This document shows, piece by piece, positions 21,835 through 22,532 of a stretch of DNA of 22,532 nt. Below the pieces are notes generated by a model. It saw only the letters and a list, made by a program, of their open reading frames with translations, was not told where the DNA came from and did no database searches. Both the position numbers and the translations under genes were made by a program. The DNA is from a virus: IMG/VR virus record IMGVR_UViG_3300021376_005134, positions 1 through 22,532 of that record. One strand, 5' to 3'. How positions within the stretch are numbered: the first letter of the stretch is position 1; each line of letters opens with the position of its first letter.

Positions 21835-22532
21835 ATGGCAACTACTGGTGATGACAGCACGTTTGGGAAAACTATGATGAAGTTTATTACTAATAGACTT
21901 CCATATCAAAGTTACACAAATGTTACACCTATTAATGAATTAAACCCTAAATACACCGATTTCGCTGATAAAGGTAGTAAAAGAATTGAAGCATTACAAA
22001 GACAAAGTATAAGTGCATCAACATTATATAATAATACACCAATACCTGGATTAATTAACTCTTATAGAGATGCATATTTATATGCTAACATACAACAAGA
22101 TAAAGCATCAAGATTAGGTGACTACAGGGTAATGGCTGCTTTTTCGGAAATTTCAAATTGTTTAGATCAAATTTGCGATGAATTAATTAACAAAGATGCA
22201 GATGGTAATATTGTAAAATTACAAATTAAAAATCGCAAGTCGGATTTTACTGATGCTAGTTTTAAAAAACTAAATGATGAGTTTAACAAATATATACAGT
22301 ATTTTGATTTAGATTATGCAGGTTGGGAATATTTTAGACAATTGTTGATAGAGGGTGAAATATATTTTGAACATATAATACACAAAGATCATCCCGAGGC
22401 TGGTATTTTAGGTGTTCTTAAAATACCAACAGAGTTAATAGATCCTATTTTTACAAATGTACAAAATCACGTTGTAAAGGGTTATTTGCTTAGAAAACCT
22501 GTATTTGACCCGAAAAATCTGCAAAAAATAGA
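21835..22532 (+). CDS. Portal vertex protein, T4 gp20-like, N-terminal part (runs off the right edge)
   Basis: 232 complete codons from ATG 21835 with no stop before the window end. The sequence follows T4 gp20: a variable N-terminus, then a helix with N-S-Y-R-D-A-Y (about 76-82), a V-M-A-A-F-S-E-I-S-N segment (99-108) corresponding to the A-V-S-E-I-V region, V-K-L-Q-I, and an F-N-K-Y-I stretch. G-W-E-Y-F-R-Q-L-L-I-E-G-E-I-Y-F (163-178) equals the F-R-x-W-Y-V-D-x-R-x-F-F block, and P-E-A-G-I-L-G-V-L-K-I follows. gp20 forms the dodecameric ring through which DNA enters the head and to which the tail attaches. T4 gp20 has 524 residues, so somewhat less than half is present. The neighbouring gp15-like protein fits a head-tail joining module interrupted by the three repeat genes. 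Confidence 0.85.
   Translation, partial: MATTGDDSTFGKTMMKFITNRLPYQSYTNVTPINELNPKYTDFADKGSKRIEALQRQSISASTLYNNTPIPGLINSYRDAYLYANIQQDKASRLGDYRVMAAFSEISNCLDQICDELINKDADGNIVKLQIKNRKSDFTDASFKKLNDEFNKYIQYFDLDYAGWEYFRQLLIEGEIYFEHIIHKDHPEAGILGVLKIPTELIDPIFTNVQNHVVKGYLLRKPVFDPKNLQKI

Noticed and set aside
1-22532. tRNA genes, insertion sequences, integrase or attachment sites
   Set aside because: No cloverleaf-like segment, transposase/integrase frame or terminal repeats were found on reading; almost all space is taken by supported genes.

Overview
The window looks like part of the genome of a strictly lytic, T4-like (myovirus) phage, most likely marine. A portal protein of the T4 gp20 type is cut by the right edge. 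A T4 gp15-like tail completion protein lies at 11853-13013, and a clamp-loader gp62-like gene lies near 8.4 kb. T4-type late promoter octamers (TATAAATA and one- or two-base variants) sit just before structural genes. Outside the repeats the DNA is visibly AT-rich. Genes are packed with ATGA or TAATG overlaps, and Shine-Dalgarno sequences are mostly absent. I saw no integrase, insertion sequence, tRNA or CRISPR array. The host cannot be named from the sequence; an AT-rich marine bacterium is a reasonable guess.

Layout. (1) 1-396, minus strand: start of a fibre-like structural protein, running out of the window. (2) 438-7604, plus strand: a continuous carbohydrate cassette. It holds two GT-A glycosyltransferases, a GT10 fucosyltransferase-like enzyme, a GT9-like protein, a class I methyltransferase-like protein, an SGQLR/RxRPD sugar-associated protein, a 31-residue coupled ORF, a STELLO-type glycosyltransferase, a GDP-mannose 3,5-epimerase and a further GT-A-like protein. 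(3) 7601-11860: small and replication-type genes, namely an unknown, DUF366, gp62-like, GroES/gp31-like, Sm-like WYL_2, an unknown, a zinc-ribbon-like protein and a DinG/XPD-like helicase with four Fe-S-type cysteines. (4) 11853-22532: structural module. It holds a gp15-like protein, three very large Thr-X dipeptide repeat proteins (706, 929 and 1246 residues), and the portal protein.

The most striking feature is region 4. About 7.4 kb encodes proteins in which almost every second residue is Thr, alternating with Pro, Gln, Ser, Arg, Asn or Ala. The repeat tracts have no hydrophobic core and almost no acidic residues. Each protein has a short non-repetitive N-terminus and a globular Cys-containing C-terminal domain. 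The C-terminal domains of the first and third proteins are clearly homologous. Each gene has its own late-promoter-like octamer 9 or 10 bases before its ATG, as does the portal gene.

Working hypothesis (inference): the three proteins are long, mucin-like virion fibres or surface decorations. The sugar cassette, including a phage enzyme that makes GDP-L-galactose/GDP-L-gulose and a GT10 transferase that could use such a donor, may O-glycosylate these Thr arrays. The alternative is that the sugar cassette modifies DNA or the host surface and is unrelated to the repeat proteins.
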